Assembly (NCBI RefSeq): GCF_954871325.1
Contig: NC_088778.1
Span: 26,149,120-26,213,119, forward strand
DNA from: Gordionus sp. m RMFG-2023
Taxonomy: Eukaryota; Nematomorpha; Gordioida; Chordodea; Parachordodidae
Direction: 5' to 3'
DNA length: 64,000 bases
Every line of letters begins with the position of its first letter. The stretch's first letter is position 1. A program made the translations under genes and the position numbers. The notes beneath the pieces were generated by a model. That model saw only the letters and a list, made by a program, of their open reading frames with translations. It searched no databases and was not told the DNA's origin. This document shows, in pieces, positions 14,901 through 29,900 of this stretch.

Positions 14901-17900
14901 TTTTTAAAAAATATAGGGCATTTATTTATAATTTTTAGATTATAAAATAAATTCAAAATGCAATGTAAGAAAGTATGAAAAATGAAAACGTTAAAATCAA
15001 ACATGTTTTAAAAAAAAATAGGAAGTTTATTAGTCGTTAACTTTATTATTAATAAATAAAATAAGAGGTGGGGGTTTCTATGTTTAAAGGAACTAATGAG
15101 GATAAGGAGGTGATTCAAAGAAAAACTGAAAATTTCCTTTCAATTTGAGTTTTTTGTTTGAAGGAAAAAGACTCGTTTTTCCCCAGTCCTTATTGAAATT
15201 TTCTGGCTCATTGGGGACCAAATATCGATTAAAGGGATAAAAATAAAAGAATTTAAAAGGGACCTATATTTATTGCATTTTTTAATTTCTTGAAGTTCCA
15301 AAAGGCCAGAATTTTTATTAGAGGGAAATGAGGTTGCGCATGACATATCCCAGAGAAATCTTTTTTTTTATATTTAGATTATTTCAAATTCAATTATCAT
15401 TTTATGTGTTGAATTTAATGATTTTTTAAAAAAACATTAACTTATATTATTAGACTATGGTTTCTTATATATGTTATAAATTCTTATATACATTTTTTTT
15501 TTCTTTCATATTATGGATCTACAAAAAAAATTTTGCCGCTCAAACACCCCCCCCCCTCCTAAACTTTGATTATATAATAAACATTTTAAAAAATTATTGT
15601 TAGCAAATTGATTTACAAAATCATAATTACCTGGTTTCACGATTGAAGAGATCCTCATCGCTTAAGATATCCATTTTGAGGTGAAAATTATGAATGTGAT
15701 ACCTGAGTACAAAAGAGGGGACACTGTATATCTAATTTTATTTTATTAAAAACAATCAAAATGTTTTATATAAAGATAACATAAAAAGTTAGATAGTATT
15801 TACCAGTCAAAAGATACCTTTCAAGCGTATCTTTATACAGAGTCCAAAATGTATCTTGATACATATAAAATAGTCTGCTAAGAAATGACTGGTCGATAAA
15901 CAAAAAATATATAGAAAAGGCGTTCATTTACTGCACGGATAGCTTAGAAATTTTTTTTGATCTAACCCTATTTATTTCAACAAAACATATTATACAAAGT
16001 TAGTTAGGTTTATATCGTTTTATTAATTACGAGTGTAAACTCGAACCATTTATTTTATTAACCATTAATTTTAGTATCGGCTAACCAATCATGATTTAGC
16101 TACTTACCTTTAATTTATAGAAGTTAATTATAGATGTAAAGTGATCATCCAAAAAAAGAACATTTTGATCTTCAACCGATCTTTTTACACAAGGAAAATA
16201 CACCTAAAACCCTGCACGGGCTGTCCAAAGCCCGAGCCGACACTCGGACATTGAAGAATAATCATTTTGTTTCATCAAAATGTCAGACACATATTTTTCA
16301 TCTTGTAATTTCCATTTCCCAAATTAACAATTTTATGTGATAACACAAAATTTTTAATTTTTGCTTAGATATTATAATATTTAAACTAAAATTTTCTAAA
16401 AAAATATTAGTCGGGCTCGGGTAGGGCTCGAACAAAAATTTTGTGCTCAGGTCGGGCACGGCATTTTCTTAAATTCGGGCTCGGGCTGCGAAAAAAATCC
16501 CTCTACAGGGCTCTAATACACCTTAAGATTACCTCAAAAAATATAAATATGAGTATTTGACATCAAAGTTTATTAAAAACATACTTCTAACTGTCCATTC
16601 ATCCTAGAAACTAAGGCCCAAAAGGTAGGATTTTGATAGGGCTTTTGTTTTGAGGTCGTATTGTAACATTCAACGAAAGATTTAAGATTCGATTCACTAA
16701 AGATAAAAAAAAATTAAATTCGTAAAAAAATTGGTCCATTTTTTTCTTAACGCTAATTCCAAAATATCATAAAATACTCGCAAACTTTTAAAAACTTTAT
16801 GGGAAAAAAAAATTTATAAGCTTCTTCCCAAAATATAATTCTAGAAGGTTTTAAAAAAATTTTTTAAATTTTAAATACGATTTTATTAAAATTTTTAAAC
16901 CTTTTGAAAGTTTTATAACAATTTGAATTTTTTTTAAAAAAGATTTTGAACGTGGCCTAAAGTAAAGTTTTTCAGATGTTAATTTGTTTAAATATAACGA
17001 ATTTTCAAAAAAAATGACATTTCTTCAACCGTTTACTATTTTATAATAATCGATTTGATTTTTTGTTACTCGTTAAAAATATCGTCTTGGAGATCGTTAA
17101 TTAAGAAATCTTCGCGAATCTGTTCCTTTTTTATTTCTGAACCTTTAGTAATTTCTTCCGGCACTAATTTGGTTCCGTACAGCAACTCATCTTCGTCCAT
17201 ATATTCTTCATTTACCTTAGGCTTCGGTTCGAGACTTAAAATAAAAGAATAAAAGTCTAATGTTATATATAATAAAATACATTAGTCAGGTGTCAAGAGT
17301 GTAGGGAAAATAATTATGTGTAGTGTAAGTAAGTAAATATATACAAAATAGCTTGATTTAATCAAATAATAATATTTTAAATGCAGTGCATATCTTAGCA
17401 AAAATGGTAGTAGGTTGGGTCAATAAATTAAAGTCTTAAACTACTAGACATCGGAGTGGGTTAAGGAACATTTTAAAACTCAACATCAAGGCCTTCTAGG
17501 GGGTTGGGCAAAAATAAGCAACTTATGTGTGTGTGATTAATTTTTTAAAATTGAGTGTATACTAACTTTTTCAACTCAATATCAAGAAAATTAGGACACA
17601 AGTAATAAAAAAAAAGACAGATGACTTAGCTGGATTCTTTCCACAGTCACCCAAAGAAATATGAATATGATTCTAAAAAGGAAGGAGATAAAGGGAACCA
17701 AGGAAAAACTCAAAAAAAAATATAAAATTAAGTCAAATAATTAACAACTCTTTTTCAATCTTGATGCGTGGCAAACTCGATAATTTTTTTGCCTCGTGGA
17801 CACTTTTATCGGCGGTTTTTGCGTATTTTTTGGACGGTTCCGCGTTACTAGCCGCCATATTATTTTTAGATTTATCGGTGTTCGCTTGGGTCTTAGAGAG

Positions 17901-20900
17901 AATATCCTTATTTTGGCTAGCGTCGTTCATATAGGTTTCGGGTTTGTCGTGATACAAAAAAATATCGGAATGATCTCGGTGCAAGCAAAGGGCAATTATG
18001 GGAGGTTTCTGTCATAAGAATTAAAACATATTCTTAATATTTATTCGTGAACCCCCATCAAGCAAATGACGATATTACTTTGATTTTATTGTACCCTCCT
18101 TTCCCATATTTTATTTCAATGAAAATTCCCCCACCTTCGAGGTGAAAGTGGTTGTACATTAAGAAAGCAGAAACTAATTCGTTTTGAGAATGTTAGAAAC
18201 AGGAAATTAGGTTCTGTTTAAAAAGAAGAAGCGTTAGCAACGCTGCCTTAATTATTAAAATTTAGGGGAAAACATATTAAATTGAGTCAGGGGTCGAGGT
18301 GAGGAGGTTATGTGGGGAAGGGGAGTTATGCATTACAGTTTAAAAAATAAGAAATTCATTAACCTGATATACTTTGGAAGCCGACTCATTGATAACTTGA
18401 AGGCAGGGGTGTTCCGATACCTCTATGGTTCTGTGATTCAGGGTAAGCAAGGTCAATTGACTGCTCTCACCTAACAACAGTATGTAAGGATCGCATATAT
18501 ATGCGGAAACTATGGGACTCCCAGGTATTTGGAGGGCGTCAAAGGACAAGTTTTGTATCAAAATATCTTTCATTACGTGATTGTGTATAATAAAAAAAAA
18601 TTGTAGTCATTTCTTTTATAGCTAAGCTTTATTTAAGGGAGAAGTATACCTACAAAAATACGAATCGAATAATAGAATTATTCGTATTCGTTTAAATCGA
18701 ATAATTTATTATTCGTATTCGTATGAATAATAAAATGATTATTCGATTCGTCGAATATTCGATTCGATTCGAAAATTTTATTTACCATGAATTAAAAAAG
18801 ATCTATTATAAAATTTATTTTGTCAAATTTAACTAAGGATAAAGACAAACAAATTTTATTAGTGAGACAAAATAGAAGCATACATATATAATATATATAT
18901 ATACAATGTGGAAAAATCAATATAATATTCATATCTATAATGTAGATAAATCTGACAACAGCCAATTTTTCAAACATAAAGTTTTTCGGATTGTTTCCTC
19001 CTTTAACGACATTCTGTATTTTGTAACCATATGAGCTCCAACAGAAAAGAGTCGCTCACATGTGGTTGAAGATCCCTGTATCGACAATATGTCCCTCGCC
19101 ATTTTAGATAACACGGCATTAGCAATATTTTAAAAATAAAGTGGTAAAAATTTTAGGCAAAAAGTCAAATTTATGATTTCTCCATCATCAAATGAAAGAG
19201 AAATATCAGGTTTGCCCGTCATTCTTGATGTGATGGAATTAACAGTTTATTATAATTTTATATGTTATGTGTTATATAAATTACCTTCTTCGTCCATCTC
19301 TATCATAAAAGGAATTTCTAAAGTAATGGTCTATTATGAGATAAATTAAAATGGAGTTTCAAAATTTGGCGCAATTTTCATTATTCCACTTGGAGATTTT
19401 ATTAAATTGAAATAATTTCAAATAATTCCTAATAATAATATGTGATTTATATATGATTATTTTCCAATATATACATACTAATACTATAAATTATTTTAGT
19501 CGAATAATCTCGAATAATTCGATCGAATAATAGATAAAAAATTATTCGACGAAAAATATATTTTCCTTATTCGAATTCGATTCGAATTTTCGAATCGAAT
19601 AATTGTGTTATTCGTATTCGTAAAATACGAATCGAATATCGAATAACAAATAATTCGTTTTAGGTATAGGGAGAAGGTCAAAGCCTTTGCCGTTTTAGAC
19701 ACGCCCCGTTCAAGATATAGCACCCCGTCTCTTGTAAATAAAAGACGGAGGTATGTTTGATTAACTTTATGTAATATTTTACCTCCCAAAAGAAGCCTGG
19801 CATCGAAGGGAGTAACCTGCACAATGTAGCACACTTTTTGGCCGTTTGTGTTCAAAACGTTAAAATTTCCAGCGATCAAGGTTTGCGCGTGAGTATTGAA
19901 ACCGCTGCTTTCCAACTCCGTGATTTCGAGACCAGTTTTTAATATCTTCACAAATAAAATCATCTTTAAAACTAAACAATACTACAAATAAATAAATAAG
20001 TTCATTCTTAACAGATCAAGAAAGATCAATAAATGTAGCTTAGAACTTGGCTAGGTATTATTAGCCGTCCGGATAAAAAATATGTATTTAAAACAAATTT
20101 TTTTTCTTTAAAGCAAATATAAAGTAATAGAATGTCTAATTTGAGCACCATTTTGGTAGTGTTGTTAAACGGCTCGTTTTGAGCCGATTTTTAAAAACGG
20201 CTAACTCAATATTTTATCCAGAGGAATACTACGCAAGCCCAAAGATTTTGCTTGTAGAAGGGACAAAGGTTTAGACATATATCAAAGAAATCTTGAGGTT
20301 TAGACAATATTTTTCTGGGTAAAATATTGAGTTAGCCGTTTTAAAAGATCGGCTCAAAACGAGCCGTTTAATAACACTACTCGAAGGTAAAGTAAATTTT
20401 GACCAATTAATGATTAATTTTCTGTTTGTGTTTAAATTAACTGGTTAACCCTGTTATGATTTTATATAGTATATCTGTCATGATGGTAAACTTATTCGGA
20501 ATAAGTATGATTCGAAATTTTTCAATTTAAATAACCCGAAACTCAAACTTATGTTAATTTATATCTCAATTTTTCGCTTAAATTAAAAAAAATGCAGAAA
20601 AGTTCGTGGTGAAATTGTTCGAAAATTCATAGAGCATAAACACATGTCGGAATACATTTTTATTAATTAAGTTTTTTCTCAAAAAGGCCCTCGTGCAAGA
20701 TTTAACAGTTAAAATGTTCCGAATCTTCGCCTGATATTTCCGGAAATATCGTTATTCCAGAAAAACTTACCAGATAACACGACATTTTGTGCAAAAATAT
20801 TATTGTAATCTGTATCTCATATTAATTTTAAAGTTTTTGAGAGAATTACTATTATTTCGGAAATAATATATCTGAAAAATTGTTATAATTTCATATCCTT

Positions 20901-23900
20901 TATATAATAACTATATTAGAATATTAACTAAAAATATAAAAAATATTAAGGTTATCTTAAATAAAATCAGTTTTGAAATATAAAATAAATTCTTATTAAA
21001 ACAAATATTTATTCAAATAACATTTTTCGTTCTAGTATAAATATAAAATCTCACCAAATATAAAATAGGTAAAAAGGAAAGGATAATCATCATATTATTT
21101 GTTTAATAAATAAAAAGCCTTAGCAAAATACAAGGGTCAAGGATAACCAAGGATATCGGTCCCCTTGCAAAAACCTCTGATAGTAATACACCCAACCTTG
21201 AAGACCCTAAACAGGTTTCAGGAAACAGTTAAGCCCATAGATAATAATCATGAGAACTTTTTTAAAATAAAAAAATATGGCGAATATTCTTAAAAACATT
21301 AAATGGTAAAGGTTTACTGATATCTATTGTTTTTTCTTTTAAGTGACACTATTAACACATCGTCGACGCTGAGTATTATAACAACAACTCTATATGGAAG
21401 CATACGGTTGTGAAGAAGTGATTTGTCGATGTATTTATAAATATGTGGGATATAGAACAATATAATAATCAGCCGACGACATGTCTTGTTTCTTTTTAAA
21501 AAAATATATATCAGAGACCTGCAGGGTCAGCCCAGCTCGGGTATACGGGCCGGGCCTGCTATAAAAATTAAAAATAAATAAAATATATTTTTAAAAAATC
21601 AAGGCTGATATGTATTAAATTGTTGTTTTTATTATTTTTTGTAAAATGTTTATTTTTATTATTATATAATTTGCTACGAATTTGAATAATAAAGGATGAT
21701 TTTTATTTTGGATATTGGATACTTAATAAAAATATGAAAGAATTTAATGACTACTAAAAATACATTACAAAAGATTTCGATATATTGTTACTACTAAAAA
21801 TACATTACAAAGGCCAATACCTAAAAAAAAATTTTTTGAAAAAATTGGGGCCTGGTGGAATAATTTTTAGTGCCGGGCCAGTGTGCAAATGGTACTCTGC
21901 AGGTCTCTGATACATATTTCAGGGAGGGGATGTAAATTTGTATCGATATCGAACCGTGGAAGGGAAATGTAGTTAGATCTGCACATAATATATATTTTTT
22001 TTAAATGGCATTATACTAATGAGGATTCTTTCATCGACAATAGTAAAAAGGAATTGTAATTTTGATCTTTCTTAAGCTTGTTCGGTAATTCGTTTAGGTG
22101 ATCAAATTCATCTGGATATGCATCAAATTCGAGAGATACCTTCAAGTATTGTTTTTATAAATTAAAAATAAATTAATATAATAAACATAGTTGGATCAGA
22201 CTTTAAGCAAAATTTAATAAATTTTAATTAAAAGTGTGTTTTAATGTAATGATCATAAAAAAAATTTGAGTGATATTTTTTAAAAAAATGAACGGAACAG
22301 ATATTTCTATTAACCAAATGGCGCGCAGTCATTTGATTATTTATATGACTCTATTCCGACTTCACATTTAGTCTAAATATAATACTTAGAAGTTCATTCC
22401 GCCCCTTTTTTTTTAAAAAACCTCAAAAAATTAATATTTTTTAAGCAATAAACTAAAGTTCCCACTATTTTGCCCCGATTTTTATATTATATTATAGGGT
22501 GCTATTTGTTTCGTCAATCATAACCCATTAATTCTATCATATGACATTTAAAATAACATTTAATTTTTTTAAATCGTTTGGAAAATAGTTCAATTATTTT
22601 TTCCCAAATTGTATATAAAAGAAATATAAGCTACATGGCTAAATTGTTTGGTTGGACATTTTAAGACGACAGACCAAACATGGACCGATTTAAGAACAAC
22701 CCCTCGAAGCTGGGGTAATATTGACCAGGGGGTGGTTAACCCTCAGACTTGAAATGAGATGGCGCCTTGAATTAATATCTAATCAATTTAACCAATACTC
22801 TACCCTATTTCCCAACCCAACACCCTTTATTTATATCTCTGCCTGATCTTCATCTCCTAAATTAAAGTTTAAAATATACCCCTCATCTTTCCTTTACCCA
22901 GCTGCTTTTACTCGTTCATCTTCATCCACCAAAATATTATTTCTCTCCCCTCTTTATCTAATGTTTACCTTCTTATAAATATCATATTAACCTTTACCTC
23001 CCCCCTCTCAAAGATCCGTCCTCAAGGTCATTTTCTCATTTCTCAAAGATAAGTTTTCCGAGTTATAAATGATTTTCTGATCGCAGCGATAAAAAATCTT
23101 GTAAATAACAAGATATATTTTTGCTAAGCGAAAAAGTGTTGTTAACCGCCATATATTTTTTTTCATGGTTTAAGAGTTAGCATAGATAGCTACTGGATCC
23201 TTCTTACGAAATCTGGAAATTGATAACTTAATGATATATTTTTCTTAAATATTTTTATAGTTTGAAGATCCATCAAAATTGGCCAAAAGGATCTGTCTTC
23301 AAATTTCTAAAACAGCTCTTTTACATTTTTCAAAAATAAATATATCTATAAATTTTTTTAAAGAAGATTGTTTAAATATCAGGCGAGCCGGGCCTTACGG
23401 ATACTCGGATAGGACCTGAAATTTTTTTTTTAATACAAAGGCGGGCCAAATATTTTAAATCGCGATTATTATATAATATTTAAATATAAAAATTAAAAAT
23501 GAATAAATATAATATAAAATATATTTAAAAAAAATTGTTACACCATAAGAATAATATAATATAAAATATATTTTAAAAAATTGTTACACCATAAGAATAA
23601 TATAATATAAAATATATTTTAAAAAATTGTTACACCATAAGAATAATATATCGTATTCATTCACTTCTCATATTTCTTATTTCCATTTTATCGATATTTA
23701 GAAAATAGTTAATAGTTTTATAAAATTAAAGGTATAAAATATTTTATAAATTATTCAATTAAGTATAATTATTTTTTAAAAAAAACTTTTTTATTAAATC
23801 AAAAATAATTTTCATCTTTCATCTTAAAATAATGAAGATAGTTTTTAAAGGTTCAGAATATTGAAAGAATAGGTATATTTATTTAAAAAAACATTTTTAT

Positions 23901-26900
23901 AAACGGGGACCATAAAAAAATTTTTGCAACCAGACCGGGCAGAAATTTTTTTTAAAAAATAATGAACAGGTGGGCGGGCGAGTCGTGCAATTGTTACCTT
24001 ATTAAGACACTGCTAAATATCTTAGTTTTAATTGGCATAGCTTGTTTTTTAAAATCGCACTCCCATAAAATCGATTTTAGTGAAGTAAGAACCATATAAT
24101 AATAATCAAGCAGTATAAACAAAATTTACACTATTTAAAGTCCACAAGTTGATAATGCCAGGCAGATGAAACGTGGTAATCAATTGAGGTATGATCGATC
24201 GCTGAATAAAAAAAATTCAAAGAAAAGAATTATAAAATAAGAAGAAAATAAATTTTTGTTTTTAAATTAAACTTATTCATTATTATATTCAAAAATTATC
24301 AAACATATTTGTAGTATTCAAACATAGTTTACAAATCATATTATGGAATTATAAATCAATATTTCTTAAAAAAAATTATTTTACAACCGAATTAAAAGAA
24401 ATATATTGTAATTTAAATAGAATGCAAATATGAGCTCGTTAGAGATAGAATGGAAATTAGAAAGTGTGATGGGCAAAGGAGGATTGAAGGAAGGGATTAA
24501 TGTTCCAGGGAATTATACAATGAGACTTAAACTTGTAAAAATTCGTTTTTCAGTATCTGAATTGGAGACGGTCATGGGTCATGCATGGAATGTGGGCCTA
24601 TATTATGTTTTCCAGCGAACGTGGGTTTGGAGAAAAAAAATTAATGTTGACTCGGGCTTGGGCTTAAAATTTTTCATTTAAATTTAGCTTTATTTAAAAC
24701 ATTTTGCTAACTTTAAAAAAAATTACTATTTCTTTCTTCTAATAATAATTTTTTGCCTTAATACATTGAAATATTGTTTATTTTCATTAAACAATAAATT
24801 AATTTTTAGATATGTGCGCAGGGCTTGGATAAAATATTTGAAACTTACTATGGACTTGGGAATTTTTTATTTATTTAAATATGTACAGTGTCGGACCGGG
24901 CCTAGAAAAATTTTATTGCGGGCCTGGGCCGGGTCTGATAAAAAAATTATGACCCATAAAGGCCTCTGATCTGAATTAGTTTATTCTTGCCTAAGATACC
25001 CTCCCTTGGATCATCTACTTTGGCAGATAAATTTGCCCAAGTCTTAAATTAAGATGAAGGCAGGAGAAGATACTGGGATTGCATATTCGACGATTAACAT
25101 TATATCCCGGCTTATGTTGCAAGCAGAAATGGATGCAAGAAAAGTCGTCCAATAAGCCCTGATTGAAATGAAGCCGAATGAGGTTGAAGTGATTAAGCAG
25201 AGGTTGGAGGTTTTTTCGATTGCAGTTTTGATTTTAAATTTATACGTTAAAAGAAGTTTCAATGTAAAATATAAAGGTGGAACCAATTGTGTAGTAAAAT
25301 TTTTTTGTTATGTTGGGGGAGGGGGGAAGATTTATACATTGAGAGCTAATAAAGATGTTTATTCATGTTCCAAACAAATATCGGAAGGGCAGCCGAAGTA
25401 GGGAATACATGAGGTATCAGGATCTATAAGAGAATCCTGATAAGTTAAGTTCAGTTAAGAGCGTCGCAATCAATGATAATCACATGTCTATATTTTACTC
25501 TACTTACCAAATAACTTGAGCAAAAATAAATATAAATACTGACCTGCATTAAGGTAAGAGCCCCAGTCTCTTCTTTTCCGGAAGTGACGATCAATTCTAA
25601 ATCTGGATCATTATAGGTGTGAGATTCTTCCTTTTGACCATCGCCGACAAAATCTTCCCCGTTTATAATGGGTTGACCCAGAGAGGAATGAGAACATGGG
25701 CCGACATTGATTATATTATCGCATATCTTGTAAATAATTAAATATTTTTATATATAAAAATAAGTATTTAAAAAACTTGGAATCGGTATGAGAAATGATT
25801 GGCATGAGTCGGATTAGCATCGTCATTCCCGGTCGTTAATTTGATCCTCTTCGCGTCTCCATTGTAAATATTATTATGCGTGCCATCAATTGGATGATTA
25901 TTCTAAGGTTTGATTTAAAATGGTCTTTAATATTAGGGGGTTTCTTTCTTAAGGTATAAATAGTTATATAATATAGAATCTGAGACAAGTGGTATCACCC
26001 TTGGGTAATAGCAGTAAGGGGGAAAATACCTTCTTTTTTTACAATTTTTTGATTTAATCTAAATATTTTGTGTCATTCGAAACAATATAAACCGCGTTTT
26101 AAAATCCGAAATATATAGGGGATATTTTTGTGGGGAAAAAATTTGTTATTTAGAAAAAATATAATGATTACCATGTTATCCTTATCATGGGCAGATGAAT
26201 CGCTTGATAAATCATTTTTTACCTTTAAAAGGAAGCTATCCGAAATGTGAGAAGCTATGAAAATTAAGCCCGGACCACAAAAACACATCTAAATAATGGA
26301 TTAACAAAATTAATTATTTTAAAAGAAATCATAATTTATAAAATTTTAAAGTTTTTTCGGCTTTCTTCGAAAAAAATCTTAAAATATCGTAGACCAAATG
26401 AATTTTTAAGCAAAAAATACCTTCAAAAAAAGTCTGAAGATTTTTTTTTACAAACCATGATCAACATTTGGTAAGTACAATAGGAGAAGACCCTGATATA
26501 ATTTGGTCTTATCATATCTAAATTTAGGAGTACAAAGAAAAGACCGATTTTGATAAGATTTAAATAATCTGCCTATGGGAGCATAATTTATCCATAAAGG
26601 GAAATAATAAATACATTTGCATGAAATTCTCTACTCATTTATCTTCCAAACTACTTTTATTTTTTTAAAAAACGAATACTAGTAATTAATACTAAATATA
26701 AATACGTTTTGCATTTATATTTGTAATTCTTTTCAATATTATTTTTCATTTAAATACCGCTTAAAAATAAAAATAAGATATTTCATTTCACTTTCCATAA
26801 CATTAAAACATTTATTAAAATTAATAACAAAGCAAAACTAACAATGATTTTTGCAATTATATTAAAATTTATAATATAAGCGTAGAATTACATTTTCATA

Positions 26901-29900
26901 GTAAATTGATATATAAACAAACATTAAAAGAAAATCAACATACACATATTCCATTAAATAATCACGCAAATGAAGAAAATATAATCTTTTATCAATATTA
27001 AATGTAAAACAAATTCATCAATATTAAATATAAAGATTCATCAATATTAAATGCAAAACAATTTCATAAATATTAAATGCAAAACCATCGGTGTCGTCAG
27101 CTAGTTCTGCTTTCTTTTTTATGTTTAGGTGTTTTATCACAAGACCTTTCGCTAAACAATTTCATAAATATTAGATGCAAAACAATATCATTAATATTGA
27201 ATGCAAAACAATATCATTAATATTGAATGCAAAACAATATCATTAATATTGAATGCAAAACAATTTCATCAAATTAAATGCATAACAATATTATCACATT
27301 CATGAGAGGTAGAGTAGTCCTAATTGACTGGATAGCGCACATCGTGAACTGTACAGACAAAAATATCTATAATCTTATTACAAGAATAGTTTGTTCAGAT
27401 ATATTTCAGGGATCTACTTCTTAAAAAACATTATAATATAATTCATATTTTACTTCGGATCATTTTTATCATAAGAGCCTATAAGTTTTGTCAATGACAT
27501 AGTTATTGCTAAAATTTTGAAGAAACCTCTACCTAATTATTTAAATAAAATGTTAATATAATATTTTATAAAATATAAATTGAGCAATAATAAGCTTAAG
27601 ATATTTGAACATATAAATTTAAAGCTTATATTGGTGAATTTGTTTTACATTTAATATTGATAAAGATTATATTTTCTTCATTTGCGTGATTATTTAATGG
27701 GACTATATGTGTATGTTGATCTTCTTTCAATATTTATTATTATTATATATATTCCTTTACTAATATGTAATTCTTCGCATTAATTCATTAGATATACAAT
27801 ATATTATAAATTTTAATATATTTGCAAAATTCCTTGTAAATTTTTATTTTGTTATTAATTTTAATCATACCTTTAAAAAAAATACTCGGACCGAAAGATA
27901 AACAGATTTTTAAAAAATCCGGTCCGAGCCAGGTAAATGGTACCACTGCAGGTATCTGATTTTAACAAATGCTTTAATGTTATGGAAGGTGACGCAGTAG
28001 AATTTATAATATTCATATATAATAAGTATTATATAATCATTGAAACTTTAAATATGAATATATGCATATATATAATTCTAAAACAAATAATTCGAATATT
28101 TACTAAAAATTTAAGAAAGAAATTTTTATTATTACGTAGAATAATTCGTATTCATAAAATTTGAATCGAATCGAAACAAATGGAATATCAAATAGTTTTC
28201 GATCGGTCTAACGGCCCCAAATAAATGAATGTGACTGCGAAATAATATAAAGGCCCTTTCAGCTACTTTGTTTCATCCCTAATTTAATAGATGGATAAGA
28301 ATTGTGATAAGGTTTGAAAAAATATTACATTTCCGAAATCAAAAACTCAAGAAAATGATGTCGATAAATTTATATTCCTATGGAATAGGATAACTCATTT
28401 TGATAATAATCACTTAACGGTTAATTAGTGATAAAGAATCGCTCCATTTAAGCCGTTTTTAGAAACGGCTAACTCAATATTTTAGCAAGAAAAATATTGC
28501 CGAAGCCTCGAGATAATAGATGTCGAAACCTTTGTGTCATTTATGAGCAAAATCTTCAGGTTTGGGTAATATTTTCTGAATTAAAAACTGAGTTAGCCGG
28601 TTTTAAAAATCGGCTCAAATACGACTTTGCATGACTAGTAGTAATTACTACTACTAATATCTATAAAAATGTCAAGTTGAATGTTTTAATCTTTTTAAAA
28701 GGCATTCGCCGGGATGTAGAAATGCTTAATAATAATATTTAAGCCTCATTTTTATTTTACCTTCAACAGCTCCCGAAAAGAGATCATTTAGATTTATGCT
28801 AAATCTAATTAATTGGCCGAATAGGCAACGATTAAATGATAATATATATTGTTTTAAAAAGTCATTTTATTTATTTTTTTAAAACAAACTTTAAATATTT
28901 AAACGGGTGTACAAATTACACACTTTTCTTGTGCTACTTTACTAAGTTTTTAATTAACTAATATGCTTTTTAAAAAAATTAGCTGAGAACTATGCTTACA
29001 ATTTTTTAAATAATATGTGATTTATTGTTTTGCTGAGGAGGGGTGGGGGGGGGGGGGGGGGGTGAGCCTATATAATTATACTATAAGGCATTTTAACGTC
29101 ATTGGCCTAGAAAGGCGTATGGGGGGCACAGTATTTGATAGAATAATATTTAATTAACGTAATCACATATCTATTTACTTTTAAGTATATAGAGGATTTT
29201 TTTTGTTAAATAGCGTTTTGACATTGAAACATGTGAATGGAGAAATATGGTAAAGGTCAATGGTTCGACTAAATGTAATCTGATTGTAACAGACTAAAAA
29301 AAATTTCGTGGAGTGGTCAGAATCTGGACCCTTGGCATTCACTAAGAAAAAACAAAAAATTTACATCACTAGCTATGGGCTTGACATCTGTCATCACCAT
29401 ATTTATCCGATGATGTATTGTGTGGTTAGCTGATCTCTCCCTCATATCTATCACAAAAAAATATCCTTCGCTAGCGGCTACCACAACTTTATAAGGCTCG
29501 TAAAAGACGGCATGACACGAATCATGCTGTAATTTTAGGCTCAGAGTATCATGATCTACGGGGTTAGATGAATAGGAAGGGATACCATTAGTGAGCGAGC
29601 TGGGGGCTAATTTATTGAGAGCTCGAGTCCATATGGGTACACTTTTGCGCTGATTGAGGTAGAGCAATGAATTAGTAGCTAGGATTAAGACGCCACCTTT
29701 TTTTTATTGAAATAAATAAATGTTAAAGAGAATTATGAATACTAGTCGAATTATGAATTATTCGTATTTGATTTGAACGAATCGAATAATTTAATCGTAT
29801 CCGCACGAATAGTAAAATATATTATTCTTATTCGATTGGCAAAATTACGAATAGTAAATTATTAAATTCGTTCAAAAAAATCGAATGCGAATAATTTTTT

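Noticed and set aside
15140-15346. minus-strand frame considered for the EIYQLPDW region of CPSF1
   Set aside because: No suitable acceptor, and the phase-matched exon at 15631-15702 plus the extended exon 18 account for the region.
17055-17252. 65-codon plus-strand frame
   Set aside because: It is the antisense shadow of CPSF1 exon 16, whose minus-strand frame matches the family.
17796-18017. 73-codon plus-strand frame
   Set aside because: Antisense of CPSF1 exon 15.
24430-24681. 83-codon plus-strand frame in intron 10
   Set aside because: Low-complexity, no known motif, lies among GC-tipped repeat debris.
27300-27350. tRNA-like stretch (GACTGGATAGCGCA)
   Set aside because: Resembles an A box only; no B box or cloverleaf could be formed.
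29038-29064. long G or C homopolymers (also near 9702, 11395, 12131, 53813, 63100)
   Set aside because: Simple homopolymer tracts, probably of variable or uncertain length; no structural or coding meaning inferred.
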